Assembly (NCBI RefSeq): GCF_016861605.1
Contig: NZ_BOLM01000005.1
Coordinates: forward strand, 1-64,000
Length of the DNA stretch: 64,000 nucleotides
Source: Levilactobacillus wangkuiensis
GTDB taxonomy: Bacteria; Bacillota; Bacilli; Lactobacillales; Lactobacillaceae
Reading direction: 5' to 3'
Program-made: the position numbers and the translations under genes
The notes under the pieces: model-generated
What the model saw: the letters and a program-made list of their open reading frames with translations, nothing else
Told to the model about the DNA's origin: nothing
The model's database searches: none
Part shown: one piece after another, positions 8,867 to 18,122 of the stretch
Position numbering within the stretch: the first letter of the stretch is position 1
Layout: each line of letters opens with the position of its first letter

Positions 8867-8875
8867 CTCGGTGTT
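8867..8875 (+). promoter_or_regulatory. Extended -10 promoter of the teichoic-acid-type operon
   Basis: TGGTATAAT, an extended -10 box, about 36 bp upstream of the chosen start. No good -35 box is visible. Confidence 0.55.
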
Positions 8876-8910
8876 ATGGACAGCGAAATCTAGTGATATT
8901 GGTGATTAAC

Positions 8911-10059
8911 GTGAAAGAGATTTATTTATGGTTAGTACGACTGATGTCGCTACTCTGGTCGGGTCGGCGTCAACGCGACGTGGTCTACCTGATGAGTTTC
9001 GGTGACAACGTCCCGTTTATCAAGGCGCTAGCGGCGGCTTTGTCGGCTGACCGGCAACTGTTGGTCTTTTATCGACCCAGCTGTCAGGCGGCCGCAGACG
9101 AGCTGGCAGCGACGGGTATCACGGTTCGACCGTTTACGGACGGCCTAGGCTTTGTGTTCACTGGCATTAGCCAGGTGATGCGGGCCCGGGTGTTGTTTTG
9201 CGACAACTATTACGCCTTCCTAGGCGGTTTACGGCATCCCCGGCGCATGCGCATCGTTCAGATGTGGCACGCCGCGGGGGCTGTGAAGCGCTTTGGCTGG
9301 GATGATCCCACCACGGCGGACCGTTCGGCCAGTGATCAACGCCGCTTTCAAGCGGTTTACGACCACTTTGACGAGTACGTGGTCGGCGCACCGGCCATGG
9401 GACAGGTGTTTGCGAGCAGCTATCGGGCACCGCTGGACCGGATGCAGGTCCTGGGGTATCCCCGGTCTGATCGTTTACAAGACGCCAACTGGGTGGCACA
9501 GACCCAGCAGCGGGTTTGGCAAGAACTGCCAGCCTTAAAGGGGCACCGCGTGATCTTGTATGCACCAACTTACCGGGAGGGCGTGACCTTCACGCCACCC
9601 AAGGGGTTAGCCCAAGCGTTACGGCGTGACCCGGATGCCCGGGTCGTGCTCAGGTTACATCCGGCGTTGGCAACCAAAGCGGAAGACTTCCAGCGGCAAT
9701 TGGGTGCGCAGGGGGTCGACGCGGCGGGCGTGTCTACGGCGGCACTGTTAACGGTGACCGAAACGTTGGTCACGGATTATTCATCGGTGGCATTTGACTA
9801 TAGTTTGTTAGCCAACGCCCACAGCCTACTGTTTTACCTATTTGATTTACCAGCCTACCAGCAGGATCCGGGTGTGCAACCGGACCTGATGGACTGGCTA
9901 CCGGGACCGGCCTTAATGACCAATGCCCAATTGGCGGCGGCCATTCAAGCGGATGCCGCTACCGAGCTTACCCAATTCAATCAACATTGGAATAGTGCCA
10001 ACGACGGCCACGCGACTGAACGTGTGGTTGCCCGTTACGTCGCGCTATTATCCGATTAA
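8911..10059 (+). CDS. CDP-glycerol glycerophosphotransferase family protein (TagB-like)
   Basis: About 382 residues from GTG 8911; GTG 8902 is an alternative and neither has a strong ribosome site. Family segments seen are MWHAAGAVKRFGW (the catalytic-histidine motif), LGYPRSD, YAPTYREG, LRLHPALATK and VTDYSSVAFDYSLL. These match the GT-B fold Glyphos_transf family, which moves glycerol-phosphate from CDP-glycerol onto a teichoic-acid linkage unit or growing chain at the inner face of the membrane. It is the first gene of a set continuing with an ABC permease and a second glycerophosphotransferase. Primase versus polymerase activity cannot be told from sequence. Confidence 0.85.
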   Translation: MKEIYLWLVRLMSLLWSGRRQRDVVYLMSFGDNVPFIKALAAALSADRQLLVFYRPSCQAAADELAATGITVRPFTDGLGFVFTGISQVMRARVLFCDNYYAFLGGLRHPRRMRIVQMWHAAGAVKRFGWDDPTTADRSASDQRRFQAVYDHFDEYVVGAPAMGQVFASSYRAPLDRMQVLGYPRSDRLQDANWVAQTQQRVWQELPALKGHRVILYAPTYREGVTFTPPKGLAQALRRDPDARVVLRLHPALATKAEDFQRQLGAQGVDAAGVSTAALLTVTETLVTDYSSVAFDYSLLANAHSLLFYLFDLPAYQQDPGVQPDLMDWLPGPALMTNAQLAAAIQADAATELTQFNQHWNSANDGHATERVVARYVALLSD

Positions 10060-10079
10060 AGTTAAAGGAGTGCAGTGCC

Positions 10080-10889
10080 TTGAAAGAGGTCATGACCTTA
10101 TTTAAAGAACAATTCTCGAGTATCGGAATTATTTTCCGAATCTCTCGCTACGAGGATCAAGCAAGTTATCAGAGTCACTACTTAGGATTAGCCTGGGAAT
10201 ACTTATACCCGTTGATTCAAATCGCCATTTACTGGTTAGTCTTCGGTGTTGGGTTGAAGCATGGTCAACCGTTAAATGGGGTCGGGTACCTCCCTTGGAT
10301 GGTTATCGGGATCACGCCATGGTTCTTCATGAACCGGGCCACGTTGGATGCCTCTAAGAGTATCTACCAACGGGTCAACATGGTAGCCAAGATGAAGTTC
10401 CCAGTGTCCGCACTGCCAACGATCAAGGTCGTCAGCAACCTGAGTTCCTTCTGGACCATGATGGTCTTCTCCATCTTTATCGGTCTGTTAAATGGGGTCT
10501 ACCCAAGTGTTTCTTGGTTCCAATGGATCTACTACTTCTTCGCCATGATCTGCCTGCTGGTTGCCTTAGGGGTCCTGAACTCCTGCATTAGCTTGCTGGT
10601 CCGGGACTACCACATCCTCTTACAATCCGTGATGCGGATGTTATTCTACGTGTCTGGCGTGCTGTTCAACTTCGTTACCACGTCATTCCCAGCACCATTC
10701 GTCCACTTATTGGAACTGAACCCGTACTATTACATCGTTAATGGGTTCCGGGAATCCTTTATTGGGACCGGTTGGTTTTGGCAACACCCGATGTTAACCT
10801 TGGAATTCTGGTTATTCGTCATCTTCGTTCTGCTGATCGGCTCTCACTTGCACTACAAGTTCCGGTCACGGTTCGTCGACTTAATCTAA
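10080..10889 (+). CDS. tagG: ABC-2 type polysaccharide/teichoic acid exporter permease (TagG-like)
   Basis: A 269-residue permease with about six membrane segments. Family segments are YLGLAWEYLYPLIQIAIYWLVFG near the N-terminus, GYLPWMVIGITPWFF, and the C-terminal LNPYYYIVNGFRESFIG. The start is TTG 10080, placed 9 nt after AAAGGAG; ATG 10092 is too distant. TagG forms the membrane channel through which wall teichoic acid is flipped, driven by the ATPase TagH. No tagH-like ATPase gene lies in this operon or window, so the partner must be encoded elsewhere. It is 20 bp from both neighbouring genes. Confidence 0.88.
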   Translation: MKEVMTLFKEQFSSIGIIFRISRYEDQASYQSHYLGLAWEYLYPLIQIAIYWLVFGVGLKHGQPLNGVGYLPWMVIGITPWFFMNRATLDASKSIYQRVNMVAKMKFPVSALPTIKVVSNLSSFWTMMVFSIFIGLLNGVYPSVSWFQWIYYFFAMICLLVALGVLNSCISLLVRDYHILLQSVMRMLFYVSGVLFNFVTTSFPAPFVHLLELNPYYYIVNGFRESFIGTGWFWQHPMLTLEFWLFVIFVLLIGSHLHYKFRSRFVDLI

Positions 10890-10909
10890 TTTGAAAGGAG
10901 CAACCGCAA

Positions 10910-12130
10910 ATGGCTAAAGGGTCACATGGATTCGTCCAGTCATTGAAGCTTGTTGCTCGCTATGGGCTCATCGTCTTGAACGGTGGGCTTATTTGTTTAC
11001 CCATCAAGCGACGACAAGTGATTTTTGAAAGTTTTAACGGCAAGGACATCAACGACAATCCAGCGGCAATCTACCGCGAATTGGTCAAAGAACATCCCGA
11101 CTATGCGCGCACGGCTTACTTTAGCGTCAAGCCCAGAGAATTTGCCAGCCTGCATGCGAAATACCCGGAGATCAATCTGGTCAAGCGCTTCACGCCGCGG
11201 TGGGTCGCACTAATGGCGCGGGCAGAGTTTTGGGTGCTGAATTCACGATTACCAAACTGGTGGCACCAGAACCGCCGGACGACTGTCATTCAGACCTGGC
11301 ACGGGACGCCGCTGAAAAAGTTGGGCGCGGATATTGCCCACGTGGCGATTCCCGGGACCAGCACGGCGGATTACCACCACGAATTTATCACGGCGGCGCA
11401 TCGCTGGAATTATTTGATTGCGCCAAACCAGTATTCACAAGATATTTTCAAATCGGCCTTCGGGTTTAAAAATCAGTTTCTATCAATTGGGTATCCGCGA
11501 AACGACGTGCTCTACACGACGAGTCAGGACGAGGTATCAGCCCTGAAGCAACGCCTGTTAGGTGCCGTGAGCGGACCCGTCGTGACCTATGCGCCGACCT
11601 GGCGCGATGACATGGCGGTACGGCCGGGTGTGTATCGCTTTGACCTGCCATTTGATCTGGGCGAGTTCTTTAAGCACGTGCCAGCGGGGACACACCTGAT
11701 CATTCGGCCCCATTATCTGGTCAAGGACGCCATCGATATCCACGGCTATGAAGACCGGGTGACCGTGTTGGCCGAGACCGACATTGCCCAGCTTTACCTG
11801 ATCTCCGACCTCTTGATCACGGACTACTCCTCGGTCATGTTTGACTTTGCTAACCTCAAACGACCGGAACTGTTCTTTGCCTATGATCTGGCGCATTATC
11901 GCGACCAACTCCGGGGCTTTTACTTTGACTATGAACGGGAAATTCCGGGACCGCTGGTAACCACGGCTGCGGCCTTTTACCAGCAACTCGATGGCTGGCG
12001 GGAGACCGGCGCTTTTGCCGGCTATGAAGAACGCCAGGCCGCCTTTTATCACAAGTTTTGTGAGTGGGAAGATGGCACGGCCAGTCGTCGCGTCGTTGAC
12101 GTCATCAGTCATGAAGGGAAGCACAACTAA
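10910..12130 (+). CDS. CDP-glycerol glycerophosphotransferase family protein (TagF-like)
   Basis: A 406-residue protein with a short hydrophobic or amphipathic N-terminal stretch (~13-32). The family motifs are [14 protein letters not shown], the GYPRND turn, [34 protein letters not shown] and [21 protein letters not shown]. The complete set, including the second histidine and the DYSS loop that binds CDP-glycerol, fits a poly(glycerol-phosphate) polymerase or related transferase. RBS GAAAGGAG with an ATG start. Its stop codon overlaps the nfo start by one base, so the two are translationally coupled. Confidence 0.88.
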   Translation: MAKGSHGFVQSLKLVARYGLIVLNGGLICLPIKRRQVIFESFNGKDINDNPAAIYRELVKEHPDYARTAYFSVKPREFASLHAKYPEINLVKRFTPRWVALMARAEFWVLNSRLPNWWHQNRRTTVIQTWHGTPLKKLGADIAHVAIPGTSTADYHHEFITAAHRWNYLIAPNQYSQDIFKSAFGFKNQFLSIGYPRNDVLYTTSQDEVSALKQRLLGAVSGPVVTYAPTWRDDMAVRPGVYRFDLPFDLGEFFKHVPAGTHLIIRPHYLVKDAIDIHGYEDRVTVLAETDIAQLYLISDLLITDYSSVMFDFANLKRPELFFAYDLAHYRDQLRGFYFDYEREIPGPLVTTAAAFYQQLDGWRETGAFAGYEERQAAFYHKFCEWEDGTASRRVVDVISHEGKHN

Positions 12131-13059
12131 TGGCAGAATTTTTAATCGGTTCACACGTGAGCATGAAGGGCAAGGACATGTTGTTGGGGTCCGCCCAGGA
12201 GGCCGCCAGCTTTGGTGAAAATGTGTTCATGATCTACACGGGCGCACCTCAGAACACGCGGCGCAAACCAATTGACGAGCTGAACATTGACGCGGGGAAG
12301 GCCTACATGGCGGACCACCAGCAACGGGCCGTCGTTGTGCACGCACCCTACGTGGTGAACTTGGGCAACACGACCAAGCCGCAGAACTATGGCTTTGCCG
12401 TGGAATTCCTGACGGCGGAGGTTCATCGCGCTGCCGCCCTGGGTGCCACCCAAATCGTCTTGCATCCGGGTGCGCACGTGGGCGCCGGTCCCGACGCGGC
12501 CATTGCCCAGATTGCCCAAGGACTCGATGAAATCCTGGCCGCGGCCACGGAACCCGTGCAGATTGCGCTGGAGACCATGGCGGGCAAGGGCACCGAGGTC
12601 GGCCGGACCTTTGAACAATTGGCGGCCATCATGGACGCCACTAGTCATAACGACCGCTTATCGGTGTGTTTTGACACCTGTCATACCAGCGATGCCGGTT
12701 ACGACATTGCCGGGGACTTTGACGGCGTGCTCAACGAATTTGATCACGTTATCGGGCTGGACAAGCTCAAGGTGATCCATTTGAACGACTCCAAGAATCC
12801 CCAGGGCAGTCACAAGGACCGCCACACCAACATTGGGTACGGGACGCTGGGCTTTGACGTCTTAAACGGCGTGGCCCATCACCCGCAACTGACGGCGGTC
12901 CCCAAAATCATGGAGACGCCAGTGATTGGTCCGGATCGCAAACACGGCGTGAATCCCCACGGCTATGAAGTCGCCATGCTCAAGGCGCAACGGTTCAATC
13001 CGGACCTGGAAGCCGATGCGTTGGCGGCCAAGTCGGTCGATGAATTTTTAAAGCGTTAA
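12130..13059 (+). CDS. nfo: Deoxyribonuclease IV (endonuclease IV, AP endonuclease)
   Basis: A 309-residue TIM-barrel DNA repair enzyme that cuts the backbone 5' of abasic sites in base-excision repair. Zinc-site segments are visible in order: [11 protein letters not shown], the histidine in [74 protein letters not shown], and the C-terminal METPV. The start ATG shares one base with the stop of the glycerophosphotransferase gene. No functional tie to wall synthesis is evident; this is probably just operon packing. Confidence 0.96.
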   Translation: MAEFLIGSHVSMKGKDMLLGSAQEAASFGENVFMIYTGAPQNTRRKPIDELNIDAGKAYMADHQQRAVVVHAPYVVNLGNTTKPQNYGFAVEFLTAEVHRAAALGATQIVLHPGAHVGAGPDAAIAQIAQGLDEILAAATEPVQIALETMAGKGTEVGRTFEQLAAIMDATSHNDRLSVCFDTCHTSDAGYDIAGDFDGVLNEFDHVIGLDKLKVIHLNDSKNPQGSHKDRHTNIGYGTLGFDVLNGVAHHPQLTAVPKIMETPVIGPDRKHGVNPHGYEVAMLKAQRFNPDLEADALAAKSVDEFLKR

Positions 13060-13063
13060 TCAA

Positions 13064-13117
13064 AAAAAGCTACGATTTCACCTCCACACTGAGTGGAAAT
13101 GAAATCGCAGCTTTTAA
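13064..13117. terminator. Bidirectional terminator between nfo and the PPDK regulator gene
   Basis: AAAAGCTACGATTTCA pairs with TGAAATCGCAGCTTTT. An A run on the left and a T run on the right serve both convergent genes. Confidence 0.88.
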
Positions 13118-13123
13118 TTGAGG

Positions 13124-13951
13124 TTAATCGGCCAGCGGGTGCGGAATCAAATCGTAATCCACACTTTCCATGATCAACGTGGCCGTTTCTTCGATTGATT
13201 TGTTGGAGACGTCAATCACGAGGCAGCCAATCTTCTTATAGAGCTTTTGGGCGTAATCCAATTCTTCGGTAATCTTATCAGCATCGGAATAGGCACTGTC
13301 GGCGGGTAACCCGTAAGAAATCATCCGTTCCTGACGAATCTTTCGCAGGATGTTAGGCTTGTTGGTCAGGCCAAAGATCCGTTTGGGGTCGACCTGCCAG
13401 AGCTCGTCGGGTAACTGCGTCTTAGGCGACAGGGGCAGGTTGGCGACGCGGAGGTTCCGGTTGGCCAGGAAGAGGGACAGCGGGGTCTTAGACGTCCGGG
13501 AAACGCCGAGAATCACGATGTCCGCCTTCAGTAGGCCGGTCGGGTCCTTCCCATCGTCGTAGGTCACGGCAAATTCCATGGCCGCGATGCGATCAAAGTA
13601 GGTGTCGTTCAAATTGTGGACCAGACCAGGCACCCCTTCTGGCTCCAAACCGGTGGCTTGATGCATGACAGCCATGGCTGGTTGGATGCAATCGAACTGT
13701 TGTAATAAATTTTTTGCGGCAAATTCGCGGACCCGCTGGCTTAATTTGGGACTGACTAACGTGTGAAAAATCATCGCGCGTTGCTTCTTGGCGAGGTTCA
13801 AAATACCATCCAAAATTGAGTCCGTTTGGATGAACGGGAAGCGTTGATAGCTGGCTTGAACCGCGGGGTACTGGGAAACAGCCGTCTGCGCAACGGTGAG
13901 GGCGGTTTCACCGGATGAGTCTGAGATAACGAAAATTGTAATCTGTTGCAT
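13124..13951 (-). CDS. Pyruvate, phosphate dikinase regulatory protein (kinase/pyrophosphorylase, DUF299)
   Basis: A 275-residue bifunctional regulator family that inactivates PPDK (or PEP synthase) by ADP-dependent phosphorylation and reactivates it by phosphorolysis. The signature N-terminus reads ITIFVISDSSGETALTVAQ. A P-loop-like GVSRTSKTPLSLFLAN lies near 153-168, and the C-terminus has QERMISYGLPADSAYSD. No PPDK gene is in the window, so the target is not shown. It is divergent from rpsU, a neighbour it also has in other Bacillota. Confidence 0.92.
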   Translation of the reverse strand: MQQITIFVISDSSGETALTVAQTAVSQYPAVQASYQRFPFIQTDSILDGILNLAKKQRAMIFHTLVSPKLSQRVREFAAKNLLQQFDCIQPAMAVMHQATGLEPEGVPGLVHNLNDTYFDRIAAMEFAVTYDDGKDPTGLLKADIVILGVSRTSKTPLSLFLANRNLRVANLPLSPKTQLPDELWQVDPKRIFGLTNKPNILRKIRQERMISYGLPADSAYSDADKITEELDYAQKLYKKIGCLVIDVSNKSIEETATLIMESVDYDLIPHPLAD

Positions 13952-14028
13952 GGGCGAGCAACTCCTCTGACGTTTTCTTCTAGTGTACCCCGGGAGATAA
14001 AACGGTTCAAATTTATTTGCTTGTGTTA

Positions 14029-14057
14029 TTGACGCGGTTTGGGTGTTTATGTATAAT
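14029..14057 (+). promoter_or_regulatory. Promoter of rpsU
   Basis: TTGACG at 14029-14034, an exact 17-bp spacer and TATAAT at 14052-14057, about 75 bp before rpsU. This is one of the best promoter matches in the window. Confidence 0.85.
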
Positions 14058-14132
14058 AGTTAAGAACCGTTACGCCGGTGGAAGAAATTCTAACCGACGT
14101 TATTACTTGTGCTCGGAGGGAGGGAATTTTAT

Positions 14133-14321
14133 ATGGCAAAGACAGTCGTTCGCAAAAACGAGTCTTTTGACGACGCTCTTCGGCGCTTCAAACGTACGGT
14201 TTCCCGTAGCGGTACTTTACAAGAATACCGTAAACGTGAATTTTACGAAAAACCAAGTGTGAAGAAAAAGTTAAAATCAGAAGCTGCGCGTAAGCGTAAA
14301 GCCAAGAAGAAGCGTTTCTAA
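14133..14321 (+). CDS. rpsU: 30S ribosomal protein S21
   Basis: A 62-residue basic protein, [20 protein letters not shown] at the start and a lysine/arginine-rich tail ending KKKRF. It binds the 30S platform and takes part in initiation. The ATG at 14133 follows a strong GGAGGGAGGG ribosome site. It has its own promoter and terminator, so it is monocistronic here, although yqeY usually follows directly. An oxidoreductase gene on the opposite strand has come in between. Confidence 0.97.
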   Translation: MAKTVVRKNESFDDALRRFKRTVSRSGTLQEYRKREFYEKPSVKKKLKSEAARKRKAKKKRF

Positions 14322-14340
14322 GCTCTTTTTGCAAAGTTAA

Positions 14341-14377
14341 CAAAAAATCGTTGAACTTAAGGTTCAGCGATTTTTTT
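14341..14377 (+). terminator. Intrinsic terminator of rpsU
   Basis: AAAAATCGTTGAAC pairs with GGTTCAGCGATTTTT across TTAA, with a T run. Confidence 0.9.
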
Positions 14378-14427
14378 GTGCTGTTTTTGAATAGTTATTC
14401 AGCAAATGGATGAATACACGCAAATAG

Positions 14428-15468
14428 TTAGTCGGATTCGCTTTCGTTGGTCAAGACGACCTTCCCAATCATGCGGTTGGATTCGACCAGCTCGTGTGCG
14501 GTCCGCAAGTTAGCCGCGGTGATGGGGGCAAAGGTCTGCGTCAGTGTTGTCACGATTTGACCGTCGTCGACCAGCTGGGCCACCCGCGTCAGAATGTCGT
14601 GTTGGCTCAGCATGTCCGGCGTGCCGAAGTAGGACTTGGTGAACATCCACTCCCAGGCGAAGGTCGCGCGCTTTTGCTTCAACGCACGCAGGTCAATTGG
14701 TGTGTCACTGCCCGTGATGGACACGATGTACCCGCTGGGCGCAATCAGCGACACGATTTCCGGCCAGTGCTGGTTCAGGTTGCTTAACTCTAAAATGTAA
14801 TCAACGGTCGGGTACCCGAGGGCCTGGACCTGAGGCACCAAATCCTTGCGGTGATTAACCACGTGATCTGCGCCGTGGTCCTGTGTCCAAGCAATCGTCT
14901 CTGGTCGTGAGGCCGTGGCAATGACGGTCAGGCCGGCCAGGTGGGCAAACTGGGTCGCCATTGAGCCGACACCACCCGCACCGTTGATGATCAGAATCGT
15001 TTTGCCGGCGTTGGCCTGCGGTGTGTCGATGTCGATGGGCATTTGTTCAAACAAGGCTTCCCACGCGGTCAGGGATGTCAGGGGCATCGCGGCCATTTCG
15101 GCGGGAGATAATTTTTTCGGTGCGGGCCCCACGATGCGTTCGTCCACTAAATGGTACTCGCTGTCCGTTCCTGGCCGTTTGAAAGATCCGGCGTACCAGA
15201 CGCGGTCGCCGGGCTGAAACAGGCTGACAGCGTCACCCACGGCGTCCACAATGCCGTAAGCATCAAAGCCGAGGACCTTAGGGGTTGGCAACACGCCGGT
15301 CGTCCCACGGCGCACGGCGGTGTCGACGGGGTTGACCGAGGTGGCCACCACCTTGACTAGCAAATCATGGCCGGCCGGGGTGGGCTTGGGCTCGAAAAAC
15401 GCGGTCAAGCTGTTGTCGTCTGCGATGGGTAATTTCTGAGTAAAACCAATTGCCCGCATATCTGTCAT
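14428..15468 (-). CDS. Zinc-type alcohol dehydrogenase-like / quinone oxidoreductase family protein
   Basis: A 346-residue medium-chain dehydrogenase/reductase. The start is ATG at 15468, after AAAGGAAG; the frame continues upstream without a ribosome site. An N-terminal GroES-like domain (VKVVATSVNPVDTAVRRG, VLGFDAYGIVDAVG, GDRVWYAG) is followed by a Rossmann domain with IINGAGGVGSMATQFAHL near 162-179. The cysteine and histidine ligands of zinc enzymes are absent, so it is more like NADPH quinone reductases than true alcohol dehydrogenases. Substrate unknown. It interrupts the rpsU-yqeY order on the opposite strand. Confidence 0.87.
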   Translation of the reverse strand: MTDMRAIGFTQKLPIADDNSLTAFFEPKPTPAGHDLLVKVVATSVNPVDTAVRRGTTGVLPTPKVLGFDAYGIVDAVGDAVSLFQPGDRVWYAGSFKRPGTDSEYHLVDERIVGPAPKKLSPAEMAAMPLTSLTAWEALFEQMPIDIDTPQANAGKTILIINGAGGVGSMATQFAHLAGLTVIATASRPETIAWTQDHGADHVVNHRKDLVPQVQALGYPTVDYILELSNLNQHWPEIVSLIAPSGYIVSITGSDTPIDLRALKQKRATFAWEWMFTKSYFGTPDMLSQHDILTRVAQLVDDGQIVTTLTQTFAPITAANLRTAHELVESNRMIGKVVLTNESESD

Positions 15469-15649
15469 ATTAGAATCTTCCTTTCTGTCGTTAAGGCCAG
15501 AATACCATTTCGGCAGTGAAAGACAATCATGTTGTCCCGGACCATTAGGTGCTCGCCGGCACACAAGCAAAAATTAGCAGTGAATACCTGACGTTCGTTG
15601 AAAATAGGTGTAAACTTGATGGTAATTACAACTTTTAGGAGGAAACACA

Positions 15650-16096
15650 ATGAGTTTAGAAACCCAACTCAACACTGATTTAAAGACGGCCATGAAGGCC
15701 CACGACAAGCTTTCCTTGAACGTTATCCGGATGATGAAGGCCGCTTTGACCAACGAAAAGGTCAAGCAAGGTCACGACTTAAGCGAAGACGAAGAATTAA
15801 CGATCGTTTCTCGCGAATTGAAGCAACGCAAGGAATCCATGGCAGAATTTGCCAAGGGTAACCGCGATGACTTGGTTGAAGGCGTGAAGGCTGAAATCGC
15901 CATCGTTGAAAAGTATGCACCTAAGCAATTGAGTGAAGACGACATTGCGAAGATCGTTGCCGACAGCATTGCCAAGGTCTCTGCCAGCGGCATGGGCGAC
16001 TTCGGTAAGGTCATGGGTGTTGTGATGCCCCAAGTTAAGGGCAAAGCCGACGGTGCCATCGTCAACAAGACGGTTAAGGCACAGTTAAACAAGTAG
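15650..16096 (+). CDS. yqeY: GatB/YqeY domain-containing protein
   Basis: A 148-residue helical protein, full length for YqeY. It begins MSLETQLNTDLKTAMKAHDK and continues RLNVIRMMKAALTNEKV-like, ending with GDFGKVMGVVMPQVKGKADGAIVNKTVKAQL, the tail domain shared with GatB that contacts tRNA. The role of stand-alone YqeY is not settled. RBS AGGAGG with an ATG start. Usually paired with rpsU, as the wider neighbourhood here reflects. Confidence 0.93.
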   Translation: MSLETQLNTDLKTAMKAHDKLSLNVIRMMKAALTNEKVKQGHDLSEDEELTIVSRELKQRKESMAEFAKGNRDDLVEGVKAEIAIVEKYAPKQLSEDDIAKIVADSIAKVSASGMGDFGKVMGVVMPQVKGKADGAIVNKTVKAQLNK

Positions 16097-16103
16097 GCAC
16101 TTT

Positions 16104-16292
16104 CGTTCCCGACGGCGAATTCAAGCTGCCCTGCTGTGGGGCACGGCTCCGGCCTGAGGGGCGGTCCTGCACCTCGCCTTGAAACCTCGCTGAGAATCGC
16201 GAGTTTCCAAGGTCGGCCCATGTTCTAAGTTGCGAAAATCACGCAACTAAGAACATCGACACAGCTGGGAAGCTTGATTCGCCTTTGGTCAC
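16104..16292 (-). repeat. Structured intergenic repeat, subtype 1 (after yqeY)
   Basis: Inverted copy. The closing arms are GGCGAAT/ATTCGCC (16114-16120 with 16277-16283), AAGCT/AGCTT and CTGCTGTG/CACAGCTG. Hairpin A is GTTCT plus AGTTGCG paired with CGCAACT plus AGAAC (16223-16253), quite unlike the GGCTGGG/CCCAGCC arms of other copies yet fully paired. Hairpin B has CTCGC/GCGAG. The hairpin C loop is CCTGAGGGGCGGT (minus-strand ACCGCCCCTCAGG). Confidence 0.85.
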
Positions 16293-16431
16293 TGAGACTG
16301 GCGCTGACAGTTCAACTGGCGGATCGGTCTTGGTTCATGCTGGCAAGGTTTAACTTGTCGGTGAACGCACGAGGCATTATCTGCAAATAAATTAAATTGT
16401 TACTGGTGGTGTTCGTTAAGGAATGCCATCA

Positions 16432-16470
16432 ACGGGGCCGCTGCGAATTTTTCGTGGGGGCCTTTTTTCT
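16432..16470 (+). terminator. Terminator-like hairpin immediately before an RBS
   Basis: GGCC-GCTGCGAA pairs with TTCGTGG-GGCC, followed by six T and then AAGGAGG. It either ends yqeY-side transcription or acts as an attenuator in the acetyltransferase leader. No T-box core is present. Confidence 0.55.
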
Positions 16471-16486
16471 AAGGAGGATGACGAGC

Positions 16487-16966
16487 GTGTTAACTTATGA
16501 ACGTGTGACCGAACTGACGTCTGAACAACTAAAGTTAGTGTTGCTGGCGGACCCCAACCAAACGTTAGTTGATGCGTACCTGCCACAAAGTGCTGTTTAC
16601 GCGGCTAGTGATGCGACCGGGCTAGCGGGGATGCTGGTGTTGAAACGGTTTGCGCCTCGCGTGGTGGAGGTCATGGCGATTGCGGTGACCCCCGCTAAGC
16701 AGCGCCATGGCTACGGACGGGCGCTCCTGACGTTTGCCTATCAGTGGGCGATTGAACACGGCTACCGAACGTTACGCATCGCGACCGGGACGACCAGCCT
16801 CACGCAGCTGTACCTGTATCAGCAGCAGGACTTTCGCGTGATTGCGGTGGAACCCGACTACTTTACCCAAAACTATCCGCAAACCATTGTGGAGAACGGG
16901 TTAATTTTACGGGATCGGTTGGTCCTGGAACGGCCCATTCACCTCCCCAAACTGCCGCGCAAGTGA
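16487..16966 (+). CDS. GNAT family N-acetyltransferase
   Basis: About 159 residues. The acetyl-CoA site is visible as AVTPAKQRHGYGRALLTFAYQWAIEHG (motif A, Q/RxxGxG/A pattern), followed by LRIATGTTS and LYLYQQQDFR. GTG 16487 was chosen because AAGGAGG at 16471-16477 lies 9 nt ahead, while the in-frame ATG at 16478 directly touches the ribosome site. The acceptor substrate is unknown. It sits alone between a structured repeat and the phoH operon. Confidence 0.85.
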   Translation: MLTYERVTELTSEQLKLVLLADPNQTLVDAYLPQSAVYAASDATGLAGMLVLKRFAPRVVEVMAIAVTPAKQRHGYGRALLTFAYQWAIEHGYRTLRIATGTTSLTQLYLYQQQDFRVIAVEPDYFTQNYPQTIVENGLILRDRLVLERPIHLPKLPRK

Positions 16967-16994
16967 CCCGTCACGACTTTTCGCGCCGAATCCT

Positions 16995-17022
16995 TTTACA
17001 ATCCCCGGTGGTATGCTAAAAT
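16995..17022 (+). promoter_or_regulatory. Promoter of the phoH-ybeY-dgkA-era-recO operon
   Basis: TTTACA at 16995-17000, a 16-bp spacer and TAAAAT at 17017-17022, about 115 bp upstream of the phoH start. Confidence 0.55.
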
Positions 17023-17135
17023 TTGAGTATTAGAAGTCTGCGCTATGTTGGGGGACCGGTGCGCCATTGACCGCTAATGTGGAGACCAGGCACAACGTGA
17101 AAGGCTTAAAATCTAAAGACAAAGGAGCCACCGTA

Positions 17136-18122
17136 TTGACTGAGAACGCAACGATTGAAAAAGAGTATATCTTGGAACGCCCTGAGGACGAAGTCGGCCT
17201 GTTGGGGACCCAAGATCAGTTTGTCACCATCCTGGAAGAGGGGCAAAATGTGATCATCAAGCCCTTCGGCAATTCAATCAAAGTCTCTGGTGCGGCCGAG
17301 GCCGTCAACCAAACGCTGGCTATTCTGCGCAACATGAGTGACCTGTTGGCCAAGGGCATTAAGTTAAATAGTGCCGACGTCATCAGTGCCATGAAGATGG
17401 CAAATAAGGGGACCTTGACTTATTTCAAGGATTTTTACACTGAAAAATTAATTAACGATGCCAAGGGTCGTGCGGTGCGGGTCAAGAACTTTGGCCAACG
17501 CCAGTACATTGATTCCATCAAGCACAATGATATTACCTTCGGCATTGGGCCTGCCGGGACCGGGAAGACTTACCTGGCCGTGGTCATGGCCGTGGCGGCG
17601 TTAAAGCACGGGGATGTGGAAAAATTGATCATCACCCGGCCGGCCGTTGAAGCTGGTGAAAGCCTGGGGTTCCTACCTGGGGACTTGAAGGAAAAGGTTG
17701 ACCCTTACCTGCGGCCAATCTACGATGCCTTGTACGCCATCCTGGGTGCCGAACACACGACACGCCTGATGGACCGCGGCGTCATTGAAATTGCACCACT
17801 GGCCTACATGCGTGGGCGGACGTTGGAATCGGCCTTCGTCATTTTAGACGAAGCCCAAAACACGACCAACATGCAGATGAAGATGTTCCTGACGCGTCTG
17901 GGCTTTGGCTCAAAGATGATCGTCAACGGGGATATCTCCCAAATTGACCTGCCCAACAATGCCAAGTCCGGATTAGTTCAGGCCCAACACATCTTGCAAA
18001 ACGTGTCCCACATCAACTTTGTAACCTTTAACTCGGATGACGTTGTCCGTCACCCCGTGGTTGCGCGCATCATTAACGCTTACGAAGCCAACGATACTAA
18101 ACCAAATGGAGCTAAAAAATAA
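17136..18122 (+). CDS. phoH: PhoH family protein (PhoH-like ATPase)
   Basis: A 328-residue cytosolic ATPase. TTG 17136 is chosen as start, 8 nt after AAAGGAG; the longer in-frame extension to 17067 lacks a ribosome site. After a small N-terminal KH-like region, the Walker A GPAGTGKT is followed by TRPAVEAGESLGFLPGDLKEK, the Walker B region FVILDEAQNTT and GDISQIDLP. The biochemical role is thought to be in RNA metabolism next to ybeY. Its stop codon overlaps the ybeY start (TAATG). Confidence 0.93.
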   Translation: MTENATIEKEYILERPEDEVGLLGTQDQFVTILEEGQNVIIKPFGNSIKVSGAAEAVNQTLAILRNMSDLLAKGIKLNSADVISAMKMANKGTLTYFKDFYTEKLINDAKGRAVRVKNFGQRQYIDSIKHNDITFGIGPAGTGKTYLAVVMAVAALKHGDVEKLIITRPAVEAGESLGFLPGDLKEKVDPYLRPIYDALYAILGAEHTTRLMDRGVIEIAPLAYMRGRTLESAFVILDEAQNTTNMQMKMFLTRLGFGSKMIVNGDISQIDLPNNAKSGLVQAQHILQNVSHINFVTFNSDDVVRHPVVARIINAYEANDTKPNGAKK

